NCBI GenBank assembly: GCA_937889645.1 | Contig: CALBZE010000051.1 | Coordinates: 1 to 64,000, forward strand | DNA from: an uncultured bacterium | GTDB lineage: Bacteria; Gemmatimonadota; Gemmatimonadetes; Longimicrobiales; RSA9 | Length of the DNA stretch: 64,000 bases | Reading direction: 5' to 3' | Shown: one piece after another, positions 55,132-63,345 of the stretch | Position numbering within the stretch: position 1 is the first letter of the stretch | Layout of the letters: each line of letters begins with the position of its first letter | Notes under the pieces: generated by a model | Seen by the model: only the letters and a program-made list of their open reading frames with translations | Told to the model about the DNA's origin: nothing | The model's database searches: none | Position numbers and translations under genes: made by a program

Positions 55132-56330
55132 TGATGGAAGCATGGATCATCGACGCGGTGCGCACCCCGATCGGCAGGCACGGCGGTGCGCTCGCGTCGG
55201 TACGCCCTGACGATCTGGCGGCGATCACGCTGCGCGCCCTCGTCGACCGTACGGGGATCGACCCGGCGCTGATCGACGACGTCATCCTCGGCTGCGCGAA
55301 CCAGGCGGGCGAGGACAACCGCAACGTGGCACGGATGGCCGCGCTCCTCGCGGGCTTCCCGATCGACGTGCCCGGCCAGACGGTCAACCGCCTGTGCGGC
55401 TCCGGCCTGCAGGCGGTCAATGCCGCGTTCCACGCGATCCGCGCCGGCGAAGGCGCGGTCTTCGTCGCCGGCGGCGTCGAGTCGATGAGTCGGGCGCCGT
55501 ACGTGATGCTCAAGCCGGACACGGCGTATCCGCGCGGCGCGCCCGAGGTCGCGGACACGGTCCTGGGCTGGCGCTTCGTGAACCCCCGAATGCCGGACCA
55601 CTGGACGATCTCGCTCGGCGAGACGGCCGAAGTCGTGGCCGAGCGGTACGGGATCACGCGCGAGGACCAGGACCTGTTCGCCGTGGAGAGCCAGCGGCGC
55701 GCCGGGGACGCCATGCGAGCGGGGCGTTTCGTCGACGAAATCGTCCCGGTCGACGTCCCGCAGCGGAAGGGACCGCCCGTCCGATTCGCGGAGGACGAGC
55801 ACCCGCGCCCCGACACCACGCTCGAGAAGCTGGCCAAGCTCCCGCCGGCGTTCAAGCCGGGCGGCACGGTGACCGCCGGGAATTCGTCGGGATTGAACGA
55901 CGGCGCCGCGGCGCTTCTCATCGTGGAGGCCGGCCGGGCCAGGGAGCTCGGGCTGCGGCCGATCGCTCGCATCGCTTCCAGCGCTGTCGCGGGCGTCGAG
56001 CCGGACTGCATGGGGATGGGCCCCGTGCCCGCCACGCGACGGGCGCTCCAGCGTGCCGGGATTTCGATCGGCGACATCGCGCTCGTCGAGCTGAACGAGG
56101 CCTTCGCTGCGCAGAGCGTCGCATGTGTTCGCGAGCTGGAGCTGGATCCGTCGATCGTGAACGTGAACGGTGGCGCCATCGCGCTCGGCCACCCGCTCGG
56201 CTGCTCGGGCGCGCGCATCCTGACCACGCTCGTCCATGAGCTGCGCCGGCGCGGCGGCGGCTACGGCCTCGCCACCATGTGCATCGGGGTCGGGCAAGGG
56301 ATCGCCACGGTCGTGGAGGGAGTCGCATGA
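55131..56330 (+). CDS. Acetyl-CoA acyltransferase (thiolase)
   Basis: The 399-residue thiolase has nucleophile C89 in [19 protein letters not shown]354 in [11 protein letters not shown] and C384 in [11 protein letters not shown]. It would cleave 3-oxoacyl-CoA, or beta-ketoadipyl-CoA if this is a phenylacetate-type pathway. Its ATG overlaps the aldehyde dehydrogenase stop codon. A longer open frame upstream is a shadow of that gene. Confidence 0.94.
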   Translation: MMEAWIIDAVRTPIGRHGGALASVRPDDLAAITLRALVDRTGIDPALIDDVILGCANQAGEDNRNVARMAALLAGFPIDVPGQTVNRLCGSGLQAVNAAFHAIRAGEGAVFVAGGVESMSRAPYVMLKPDTAYPRGAPEVADTVLGWRFVNPRMPDHWTISLGETAEVVAERYGITREDQDLFAVESQRRAGDAMRAGRFVDEIVPVDVPQRKGPPVRFAEDEHPRPDTTLEKLAKLPPAFKPGGTVTAGNSSGLNDGAAALLIVEAGRARELGLRPIARIASSAVAGVEPDCMGMGPVPATRRALQRAGISIGDIALVELNEAFAAQSVACVRELELDPSIVNVNGGAIALGHPLGCSGARILTTLVHELRRRGGGYGLATMCIGVGQGIATVVEGVA

Positions 56331-57142
56331 GCAAGTCCAACGGCGTCGCATCGAAGCAGGACAACATCCTGGTCGAGCGCGACGGCGACATCGGCTGGGT
56401 GCGCATCAACCGCCCGGAACGCCTCAACGCCTTCGCCGGCACCATGCGCGAAGAGATCGAGGCCGGGCTGCACGAGCTGGAGGCCGACGACGCGATCCGG
56501 TGCGTCGTCATCACCGGCGTCGGCCGGGCGTTTTCGACCGGCGGCGACGTGAAAGTCATGGCCCAGCTCGCGGCCGATCGCGACCGCGAGCGCTTCGCCG
56601 AGCTGGTGAAGACGGGGGCGCGGATCGTCTCCTTCATCGACCGGATGTCGAAGCCGGTCATCGCGGCGGTGAACGGTCCCGCCGCCGGCGCCGGCGCCTG
56701 CCTCGCCCTCGCCTGCGACCTCAGGATCGCGAGCGAGACCGCATCGATCGGCTTCACGTTCGCCCGCGTGGGGTTGCACCCCGACTGGGGCGGGAGCTTC
56801 TTCCTGCCGCGGCTGGTCGGACAGGCGCTCGCCGCCGAGCTGATCTACACGGGAGGTATGGTCAGCGCAGAGCGGGCCGAGCGCCTCGGCATTTTCAACC
56901 GCGTGGTGCCGGCCGCGGAGCTCGAGCCCGCTGCGCGCACGCTGGCCGGGCAGATCGCCGCCGGGCCGGCCGGCGTCACCGCCGCGGTCAAGCGTTCGCT
57001 CCGCCGCAGCGCCACGGCCACGCTCGACGAGATGCTCGAGCTCGAGGTCCAGGCGCAGCTCGAAGCCTTCGATTCGCCCGACTTCCACGAAGGGATCACC
57101 GCCTTCCTCGAGAAGCGGGCGCCCCGCTTCGGCAAACGTTAG
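56327..57142 (+). CDS. Enoyl-CoA isomerase-type crotonase (PaaG-like)
   Basis: The 271-residue crotonase lacks both hydratase glutamates: [15 protein letters not shown] has Cys at the first position. It has D153 in [17 protein letters not shown], the pattern of PaaG/PaaB-type isomerases, so double-bond isomerisation is more likely than hydration. GGAGGG precedes the ATG, which overlaps the thiolase stop codon as ATGA. Confidence 0.87.
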   Translation: MSKSNGVASKQDNILVERDGDIGWVRINRPERLNAFAGTMREEIEAGLHELEADDAIRCVVITGVGRAFSTGGDVKVMAQLAADRDRERFAELVKTGARIVSFIDRMSKPVIAAVNGPAAGAGACLALACDLRIASETASIGFTFARVGLHPDWGGSFFLPRLVGQALAAELIYTGGMVSAERAERLGIFNRVVPAAELEPAARTLAGQIAAGPAGVTAAVKRSLRRSATATLDEMLELEVQAQLEAFDSPDFHEGITAFLEKRAPRFGKR

Positions 57143-57164
57143 CACTTCACAGGGAGAGTTCGCC

Positions 57165-58025
57165 GTGGCTGAGATTCGGCGAGTGGCGGTCATCGGCGCC
57201 GGCACCATGGGGCACGGTATCGCGCAGGTGGCCGCAATGGCTGGATATCACGTCGCGCTCCGCGACACGACCGAAGAGCTGGTCCAGCGCGGGCTGGACC
57301 GGATCCGTCAGAACCTCGACGACGGCGTCATGCGCGGCAAGGTTCAGTTCGAGACCCGGGCGGACACCCTCGCCCGCCTCACGCCGCACACCGACCTGGC
57401 CGCGGCGGTCGGGGACGCCGACCTCGTCGTCGAGGCCATTCCCGAGAAGTTCGATCTCAAGGTCGAGGTCCTGCGCGAACTCGAGGCGCTCGCGCCGTCG
57501 CACGCGATCCTGGCCACGAACACCTCGAGCTTCAGCATCACCCACCTGCAGCAGACGACGCAGCGCCCCGGCCGCGTCCTGGGGATGCACTTCTTCAATC
57601 CCGTCCACATCATGAAGCTCGTCGAGGTGGTCCGCGGCAAGCAGACGGACGAGCGGGTGGTCGAGGAAGCGGTCGCCTTCTCGGAGCGGATCGGCAAGGA
57701 GCCGATCGTGGTGAACGACTCGCCCGGGTTTGCCTCGTCGCGCCTCGGGATCGCCCTCGGGCTGGAGGCGATGCGGATGGTCGAAGAGGGGGTCGCGACC
57801 CCCGACGCGATCGACAAGGCGATGGAGCTCGGCTACCGACACCCGATGGGGCCGCTTCGACTCACGGACCTGGTCGGCCTCGACGTCCGTCTCGACATCG
57901 CGAACTACCTGTACGAGGCGCTCGCCTCGGAGCGGTTCAGGCCGCCGGAGATCCTCAAGCGCCTCGTCGCCGAAGGGAAGCTCGGCCGCAAGACCGGGCA
58001 GGGGTTCTACACCTGGAACGACTGA
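57165..58025 (+). CDS. 3-hydroxyacyl-CoA dehydrogenase
   Basis: The 286-residue NAD-dependent enzyme has the dinucleotide motif VIGAGTMGHGIAQ (9-21). The catalytic region contains TNTSSFSITHL, GMHFFNPVHIMKLVEV (His and Glu) and NDSPGFASSRL (Asn). It is the short, monofunctional type (Hbd or PaaH). It starts at GTG with AGGGAG upstream and lies between two crotonase genes. Confidence 0.94.
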   Translation: MAEIRRVAVIGAGTMGHGIAQVAAMAGYHVALRDTTEELVQRGLDRIRQNLDDGVMRGKVQFETRADTLARLTPHTDLAAAVGDADLVVEAIPEKFDLKVEVLRELEALAPSHAILATNTSSFSITHLQQTTQRPGRVLGMHFFNPVHIMKLVEVVRGKQTDERVVEEAVAFSERIGKEPIVVNDSPGFASSRLGIALGLEAMRMVEEGVATPDAIDKAMELGYRHPMGPLRLTDLVGLDVRLDIANYLYEALASERFRPPEILKRLVAEGKLGRKTGQGFYTWND

Positions 58026-58033
58026 GGGGCGGA

Positions 58034-58813
58034 ATGCCGTACGAGTCGCTTCTTCTCCAGATCGAGGACCGCGTCGCCACGATCGTCGTCAACCGGCCGG
58101 AGAAGCGTAACGCGCTGAACGCCGTCGTGCGGCGCGAGATGGTCGAGGCGCTCGACGCGCTGCGCGACGAAGCGGAGGTCCGGGTCCTGGTGATCACGGG
58201 CGCCGGGGACAAGGCGTTCATCGCCGGAGCGGACATCGCCGAGTTCGCCGAGCGCACGCCGCTTGAGCAGCGGGAGGCGATGGAGGGCCGTCGCCTCTTC
58301 GAGGTGCTCGCCGACTTCCCCAAGCCGACGATCGCGATGATCAACGGCTACGCCCTCGGGGGCGGGTGCGAGGTGGCCCTCGCATGCGACATTCGCGTCG
58401 CCGCCCGCTCCGCGCGCCTCGGGCAGCCCGAGATCAAGCTCGGGATCCTGCCGGGCGGCGGAGGGACGCAACGGCTGCCGCGACTGGTCGGGCTCGGCCG
58501 AGCCATGCGCATGATCCTGACCGGCGAGATGATCGCCGCGGAGGAGGCCGAGCGGATCGGCCTCGTCGACCTCGTCGTCGACGACCACGAGCTCGCCGCC
58601 CGCACGCGGGACCTCGCCCGGACGATCGCGGGCTATTCGCCGGTCGCGCTCAAGCTCGCCAAGGAGGCCGTCCGCGCGACAATGGAAATGCCCCTCTCCG
58701 CCGGACTGCGCTTCGAGCGCGAAGCGTTCGTCACCGCATTCTCGAGCGAGGACAAGCGAGAAGGCATCGCGGCGTTCCTGGAAAAACGAACGCCCGAATT
58801 CCGCGGCCGATAA
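58034..58813 (+). CDS. Enoyl-CoA hydratase (PaaF/crotonase-like)
   Basis: The 259-residue enzyme has both catalytic glutamates: E113 in GGGCEVALACDIRVA and E133 in GQPEIKLGILPGGGG, and FIAGADIAEFA. It is therefore a probable hydratase of 2-enoyl-CoA or 2,3-dehydroadipyl-CoA. It starts 8 bp after the dehydrogenase gene and completes the beta-oxidation set. Confidence 0.92.
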   Translation: MPYESLLLQIEDRVATIVVNRPEKRNALNAVVRREMVEALDALRDEAEVRVLVITGAGDKAFIAGADIAEFAERTPLEQREAMEGRRLFEVLADFPKPTIAMINGYALGGGCEVALACDIRVAARSARLGQPEIKLGILPGGGGTQRLPRLVGLGRAMRMILTGEMIAAEEAERIGLVDLVVDDHELAARTRDLARTIAGYSPVALKLAKEAVRATMEMPLSAGLRFEREAFVTAFSSEDKREGIAAFLEKRTPEFRGR

Positions 58814-58826
58814 CCCCGGGGGACCC

Positions 58827-59081
58827 ATGCCGGACCGCAATCCGTTCGGAGACGAGCCGCTGCACCCGCGCCGCGTCAATCCCTTCGGCGACGAAGCTCC
58901 GTCGGAGGCGCCGGAGGACGCGGCGGCGCGCATCGAACAGGCCGCGCGCAAAATCCGAGGGCTTCGCAGCCAACTCGGCTCGGAAGGGCTCACGCTGGCC
59001 GGAACACGGGAGCTGATCGACGAAGTGTCTGCCGCGCTGGATGCCGCGGCTCGAGCGTTGCGCAGGATCGCCGAGAGCTGA
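58827..59081 (+). CDS. Small helical protein with duplicated NPFGDE motif, unknown
   Basis: The 84-residue protein has NPFGDEPLHPRRVNPFGDEA at residues 5-24, that is NPFGDE twice, followed by two amphipathic helices (AAARIEQAARKIRGLRSQLG, ELIDEVSAALDAAARALRRI). It is preceded by GGGGGA and starts 13 bp after the last crotonase gene, so it may be the last gene of the operon. No family is recognised. Confidence 0.6.
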   Translation: MPDRNPFGDEPLHPRRVNPFGDEAPSEAPEDAAARIEQAARKIRGLRSQLGSEGLTLAGTRELIDEVSAALDAAARALRRIAES

Positions 59082-59154
59082 GAGACGAGGTTCGGGCGCT
59101 CACCACCTCCATTCCCTGCCGCCCCGCCGGCGCCCGGGCGACCCGGGCGCCCCC

Positions 59155-59589
59155 TCAATCCGCCGCCGCTTCGGGGCCCGGCTCGTAGCCGCGACCCGAC
59201 TCACGACGGGAGACGGTCGGCCCTACTCCCGGCCGCGGCCCCGCCGCCTCCGACCCCGGCGGCACCCGGTGCAACAACCGCGTGATCAAGACCCGCTCCG
59301 CGCGGATGTCGTGGCCGATGTCGACCAGCAGGCGAACCAGATCCCCGCCGCCCCACAGCACCACCGCGAAAACTCCCGTCCGTGCGATCTCACCCAGCAG
59401 GATCGGCATCGCCGCCCAGCCGTCCAAGCGGATGCCGGCGATGAACTCCGCGATCACGGCGACCACCAGGAACACCGCCGCCGCCTTGAAGAGCGTCGCC
59501 ACCCACCGCAGCGCCGTGTACGGCTCGATGTCGCTCCGCCGTACCGCCCCGACTCGATTCCGGCGCCGGTACCTGCGATCCCGGTTCAT
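59155..59589 (-). CDS. Two-helix membrane protein, unknown
   Basis: The 144-residue protein has a basic N-terminus (NRDRRYRRRNR) and two hydrophobic helices (LFKAAAVFLVVAVIAEFIAG and MPILLGEIARTGVFAVVLWG). A polar region (DIGHDIRAERVLITRLLHRV) and an unstructured tail follow. It converges on the small gene at 58827 and lies beyond the rpmA terminator. The function is unknown. Confidence 0.65.
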   Translation of the reverse strand: MNRDRRYRRRNRVGAVRRSDIEPYTALRWVATLFKAAAVFLVVAVIAEFIAGIRLDGWAAMPILLGEIARTGVFAVVLWGGGDLVRLLVDIGHDIRAERVLITRLLHRVPPGSEAAGPRPGVGPTVSRRESGRGYEPGPEAAAD

Positions 59590-59656
59590 TCGCCGCCTCC
59601 TTCATTGCTGACGACCGGCCGGCTCCACTTCGCAGGAACGGGGCCACACGACAACG

Positions 59657-59689
59657 AAAAACGCCCCGGCTCGCTTCGGAGCCGGGGCG
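59657..59689 (-). terminator. Intrinsic terminator of rplU-rpmA
   Basis: An 11-bp perfect stem (CGCCCCGGCTC/GAGCCGGGGCG) with a 6-base loop is followed on the - strand by TTTTT, 24 bp after the rpmA stop codon. Confidence 0.88.
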
Positions 59690-59713
59690 CCTCTTCCGTG
59701 CGGTTCGGCCGGG

Positions 59714-59968
59714 TCACTCCGCCGGGTAGACCGACGCGTACTTCCGGTGACCGCGCCGCTCGAACGCGACCACGCCATCGATCAGCGCGAACAGCGTGTC
59801 GTCCCGCCCGCGCCCCACGTTGCGGCCAGGGTGGAACTTCGTCCCGCGCTGCCGGACAATGATGTTTCCCGCCAGCACCCGCTCGCCGCCGAACTTCTTG
59901 ACGCCCAGGTACTGCGGATTCGAGTCGCGGCCGTTCCGGCTCGAGCCTACACCCTTCTTATGAGCCAT
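59714..59968 (-). CDS. rpmA: 50S ribosomal protein L27
   Basis: L27 (84 residues) starts [17 protein letters not shown] and continues [20 protein letters not shown] and [20 protein letters not shown], matching the family throughout. It begins with the mature-type sequence without the Firmicutes N-terminal extension. It follows rplU by 9 bp. The usual neighbour obgE is not downstream. Confidence 0.97.
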   Translation of the reverse strand: MAHKKGVGSSRNGRDSNPQYLGVKKFGGERVLAGNIIVRQRGTKFHPGRNVGRGRDDTLFALIDGVVAFERRGHRKYASVYPAE

Positions 59969-59977
59969 TTCGCCTCC

Positions 59978-60292
59978 TCAACCGACGCGGATCTCGCCGA
60001 TCCGCACCTCGGTGTACTTCTGCCGGTGCCCCTTCTTGCGACGGTAGTTCTTGCGCCGCTTCCACTTGAAGACGATGATCTTCTCGCCCTTGCCGTGAGC
60101 GACGACTTCTCCCGTCACGACCGCGCCCTCGACCGTCGGCGTCCCGACCTTCACATCACCGTCGGCGCTCGTGAGGAGCACCTCAGGGAAGGTGACTTCC
60201 TGTCCGACCTCGGCCTCGAGCGAGGGGATCCGGATCGTCTTGCCGGGTTCGACCCGGAACTGTTTGTCGCCAGTGCGAATGATTGCGTACAT
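59978..60292 (-). CDS. rplU: 50S ribosomal protein L21
   Basis: L21 (104 residues) starts [20 protein letters not shown] and ends with the signature [20 protein letters not shown] and VRIGEI. It has its own strong promoter about 65 bp upstream and precedes rpmA. Confidence 0.97.
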   Translation of the reverse strand: MYAIIRTGDKQFRVEPGKTIRIPSLEAEVGQEVTFPEVLLTSADGDVKVGTPTVEGAVVTGEVVAHGKGEKIIVFKWKRRKNYRRKKGHRQKYTEVRIGEIRVG

Positions 60293-60361
60293 GATCGTCT
60301 TCGCGAAGTCAGCCACCCTACCCGCTCGGGGCGTGGCCTCGGTTCCGGTCACAGACGTGAT

Positions 60362-60390
60362 ATTATCGCGATTTTCCGTAGCACTGTCAA
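60362..60390 (-). promoter_or_regulatory. Predicted promoter of rplU-rpmA
   Basis: On the - strand, TTGACA (60385-60390), exactly 17 bp and GATAAT (60362-60367) form the best sigma70 match in the window. The leader is about 60 nt. The -35 lies about 15 bp before the 3' end of the next gene. Confidence 0.8.
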
Positions 60391-60403
60391 GCCGCCGGCC
60401 CCG

Positions 60404-61633
60404 TCAGTCGAAGACAACGCTCCGGATGCGGTCCCAGGGGAGCGCGGCGACCGACCCGTCCTGACGAGTGACGAAGATCCCCTTGTGCCCCGGCCCCACA
60501 TCGTTGGAGCCGCGGAGGACCCAACTCCGGCCATCGCGGAGGGTGACGCGTGCGCCGTCGCCACGGCGCTCGATTTCGCGGATGGCGCCGAATTCGATCT
60601 CGAGCTCTGCACCATCGGCATCGCCGTTGAGGAGCTCCCAGGCGAACTCCTCATCGTTGTCCCAGCGGATGGCGCCGGAGAGTCGTTCGTCGTCCACGGT
60701 GTGGACGGTGCCGTGGATCCGACGCTGGAAGGCGACCGGGTTATCTCCCGGCGCCGACGCCGGGGCCGAGTGCAGATCAAGGCGATCGAAGTTTCGCCAC
60801 GAGATGCGGGCCTGGCCGAAAGTCGGTTCGGTCACGACGATGCCGCGGTTCGAGTTGTTGACGTCGTTCGTTCCGCTGAGGAGGAGTTTGCGCCCGGAGC
60901 GGAGCGTGACGAGGGAGGCATTCCCGCGCTGCTCGATCGAGGCGATGTCGCCGAACCGGATCTCGTAGCTGCGCCCCCGCTCCTTGCCGTCGAGGATATC
61001 GGTGGTGAGTGTCTCGTCTACGTCCCAGGCGATGTAACCGGTGAACGAGCCTCCCGATGAGGTCCGCACGGTCCCGTAGAGCCGCTCGCCGGACCGGCTC
61101 CGCAGACCGGCCGGAGCGTTGAAGAAGTCGACGCGGTCGATATCCCGCCATTTGAGTGAGATCTCGCCGATCTCACGATCTTCGATCACGACCCCGCGCA
61201 TGTCCGGCCCCAGGTCTCCGCCCGGGCGCAGCTCGACCACCGCACCGGAGATCAGGACGAGGCGGGCGCCGCTTCCGGTCCGCTCGAGCGTCAGGATATG
61301 GCCGAATCGGATCCCCGAGGATGCGCTGGTCGGGTAGTCGTCGTCGCTATCGAGGTCGAAGCGGACGCCCAAGATCGAGAACCCGACCGTGCGCCCGGCC
61401 CGCCGTCGCCCGAGAAGCTCATCGGATAGGCGTACGTTCTCCTCCGGGATTTGCTTGGATGCGTGGAGGATGTCCGACCAGTTCGTCTCGTTCCGGTCCC
61501 AACGGATGAAACCCTCGTACGTCTCCCCGTTCTGGGTCGTGATCCGACCGTAGATGCGGGTGGTGTCCGTCGGAGCCGTCGAGAAAAGCGCGACGAAGGC
61601 GAGCGAGGACAGGGCTGCACTGAGCATGGACAT
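60404..61633 (-). CDS. Exported protein with a triplicated beta-rich domain, unknown
   Basis: The 409-residue protein has a signal peptide (MSMLSAALSSLAFVALFSTA) and three copies of a domain that begins RIYGRITTQNGETYEGFIRW (26), RLYGTVRTSSGGSFTGYIAW (184) and RIHGTVHTVDDERLSGAIRW (305). Each then has a segment like EIRFGDIASIEQRG with VTLRSG, GTNDVNNSNRGIVV and ISWRNFDRLDL. The first copy carries an insert of about 50 residues. The ATG at 61633 has GGAGG 7 bp upstream. No known domain is recognised. It may be periplasmic or surface exposed. Confidence 0.75.
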   Translation of the reverse strand: MSMLSAALSSLAFVALFSTAPTDTTRIYGRITTQNGETYEGFIRWDRNETNWSDILHASKQIPEENVRLSDELLGRRRAGRTVGFSILGVRFDLDSDDDYPTSASSGIRFGHILTLERTGSGARLVLISGAVVELRPGGDLGPDMRGVVIEDREIGEISLKWRDIDRVDFFNAPAGLRSRSGERLYGTVRTSSGGSFTGYIAWDVDETLTTDILDGKERGRSYEIRFGDIASIEQRGNASLVTLRSGRKLLLSGTNDVNNSNRGIVVTEPTFGQARISWRNFDRLDLHSAPASAPGDNPVAFQRRIHGTVHTVDDERLSGAIRWDNDEEFAWELLNGDADGAELEIEFGAIREIERRGDGARVTLRDGRSWVLRGSNDVGPGHKGIFVTRQDGSVAALPWDRIRSVVFD

Positions 61634-61708
61634 GATCGGGCCTCCGGCAAGGACCTTCGGAACCACTGCAGGATGCGGCGCCTTACGGATTCGCGGGGGC
61701 GGAGGTTT

Positions 61709-61738
61709 CGGCCCCGGCGGCGATTGCCGCCGGGGCCG
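61709..61738 (-). terminator. Hairpin after the ribonuclease G gene
   Basis: Perfect 13-bp arms (CGGCCCCGGCGGC and its complement) flank a 4-base loop, 12 bp after the gene. No U-tract is present. Confidence 0.6.
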
Positions 61739-61750
61739 TGCAGGAAATTC

Positions 61751-63274
61751 TCAGCCGAGCGCGTACTTGGCCGTGACGTCGACGGCCGCCGGGCCGGACA
61801 GGAGCCGGAATTCGTCCTGTCGCATGAGCGGATCGTCACGCATGCCGAGCTCGATCTTGTAGGTCTTCTGCAGTCGCCGCAGGAACTCCGGCTCGTCCTC
61901 GAGGATGTGCAGTGCGACCTGCGGGTGCAGGCGGACCATGATCGACTTCTCGATTCCGGCGCCGGAGGCCCGCCGGATCGCGCGCTCGATGCGGCGAACG
62001 ACGGTCTCGGGCCTGAAAACGCGGCCGGTCCCACCGCAGTGGGTACATGGGACCGTGAGCGTGTGGTACAGGGACGGCCGGACGCGCTGTCGCGTCATCT
62101 CGACCAGGCCGAGTTCGGAGACCTGGAACGCGCGCGTCCGTGCACGATCGCGGTTCAGGTACGTGCGCAGTTCCTGGAGGACGCGGTCCTGATTCGCCTT
62201 GGACTCCATGTCGATGAAGTCGCAGACGATGATGCCGCCGATGTCCCGAAGGCGGAGCTGTCGCGCGATCTGCCGTGCGGCGTCGAGGTTGGTCTTGAGG
62301 ATCGTCTGCTCGGGGTCCTTCTTCCCCGTGTAGCGGCCGGTGTTGACGTCGATCGAGACGAGCGCCTCGGTCGGCTCGATGATGATGTAGCCGCCGCTGG
62401 GGAGGTCTACGCGGCGCTGGAACGCCTCGCGGATCGCGTCTTCGACGCCGTAGCGGTCGAACAGCGGGACCGGGTCGGTGTCGAGCCGGACGCGGCTCAG
62501 GAGATCGGGATCGACGCCCTCGAGGTACTGCTTCACCTCGTTGTAGACTTCCTTGTTGTCGATCACGAGCGCGTCGACCTTCTCGGTGAAGACGTCGCGG
62601 ATGATGCCCCGCGTGAGCTTGGCCTCGCGGTGGATGAGCGCGGGCGGGCGCGAGCTGCGGGCCCGGCGCAGGATCTTCTGCCACGTCCCGTGGAGCGTCT
62701 TGAACTCGCGCTCGAAGATCTCCCTGGTCAGCTCTTCGCCCACGGTGCGGATGATGACGCCGCCGGCGCCCTCCGGGACGATCTCCTTGGCCAGGGCGCG
62801 GAGCCGGGCGCGCTCCTCGCGGTCCTCGATCTTGCGGCTGACGCCGATGTGATTCGAGTACGGCATGAAGACGAGGAAGCGGCCGGGGAGCGAGATCTGG
62901 GTGGTCACACGCGGACCCTTGGTGCCGATCGGCTCCTTGGTGGCCTGGACGATGAGTTTCTCGCCCTTCTTGACCAGGTCCTGGATCGGCGGATACCTGC
63001 GCGCGCGACGCTCGCCGTCGTCGTCCTCTTCCTCGTACTCCTGGTCGTCGTGCACCACGTCCGAGACGTGGAGGAAGGCGGCCTTGTCGGTCCCGATGTT
63101 GACGAACGCCGCCTGGATGCCCGGGAGCACCGCCTCCACCTGGCCGACGTAGATGTCGCCCACGATGCGCTCGGCGTCGGGGCGGTCGACCATGAATTCG
63201 ACGAGGACATCGTCCTCGAGGATGGCCACGCGCGTCTCCTGCGGCGCGGCCGAGATCAGGATCTCACGCTTCAT
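61751..63274 (-). CDS. rng: Ribonuclease G (RNase E/G family)
   Basis: This 507-residue endoribonuclease has an N-terminal S1 domain (IYVGQVEAVLPGIQAAFVNI) interrupted by an acidic insert (EYEEEDDDGERRARR). The catalytic DNase I-like region carries SIDVNTGRY and CDFIDMESK with the metal-binding Asp residues. The zinc-link motif is CTHCGGTGRV. The length and lack of a long C-terminal scaffold fit RNase G rather than RNase E. It would process rRNA and mRNA. Confidence 0.94.
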   Translation of the reverse strand: MKREILISAAPQETRVAILEDDVLVEFMVDRPDAERIVGDIYVGQVEAVLPGIQAAFVNIGTDKAAFLHVSDVVHDDQEYEEEDDDGERRARRYPPIQDLVKKGEKLIVQATKEPIGTKGPRVTTQISLPGRFLVFMPYSNHIGVSRKIEDREERARLRALAKEIVPEGAGGVIIRTVGEELTREIFEREFKTLHGTWQKILRRARSSRPPALIHREAKLTRGIIRDVFTEKVDALVIDNKEVYNEVKQYLEGVDPDLLSRVRLDTDPVPLFDRYGVEDAIREAFQRRVDLPSGGYIIIEPTEALVSIDVNTGRYTGKKDPEQTILKTNLDAARQIARQLRLRDIGGIIVCDFIDMESKANQDRVLQELRTYLNRDRARTRAFQVSELGLVEMTRQRVRPSLYHTLTVPCTHCGGTGRVFRPETVVRRIERAIRRASGAGIEKSIMVRLHPQVALHILEDEPEFLRRLQKTYKIELGMRDDPLMRQDEFRLLSGPAAVDVTAKYALG

Positions 63275-63345
63275 ACATGTCGAACGTGCGGCGGCCGTGA
63301 AGCCGCGACTGAACTGGCGGGGCGGGGTCGGTGGGTGTGGGGGCG

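Noticed and set aside
53721..56330. A single 869-residue + strand frame ending in thiolase
   Set aside because: The first half is an out-of-frame shadow of the aldehyde dehydrogenase gene; the real thiolase begins at 55131 with a family-typical N-terminus.
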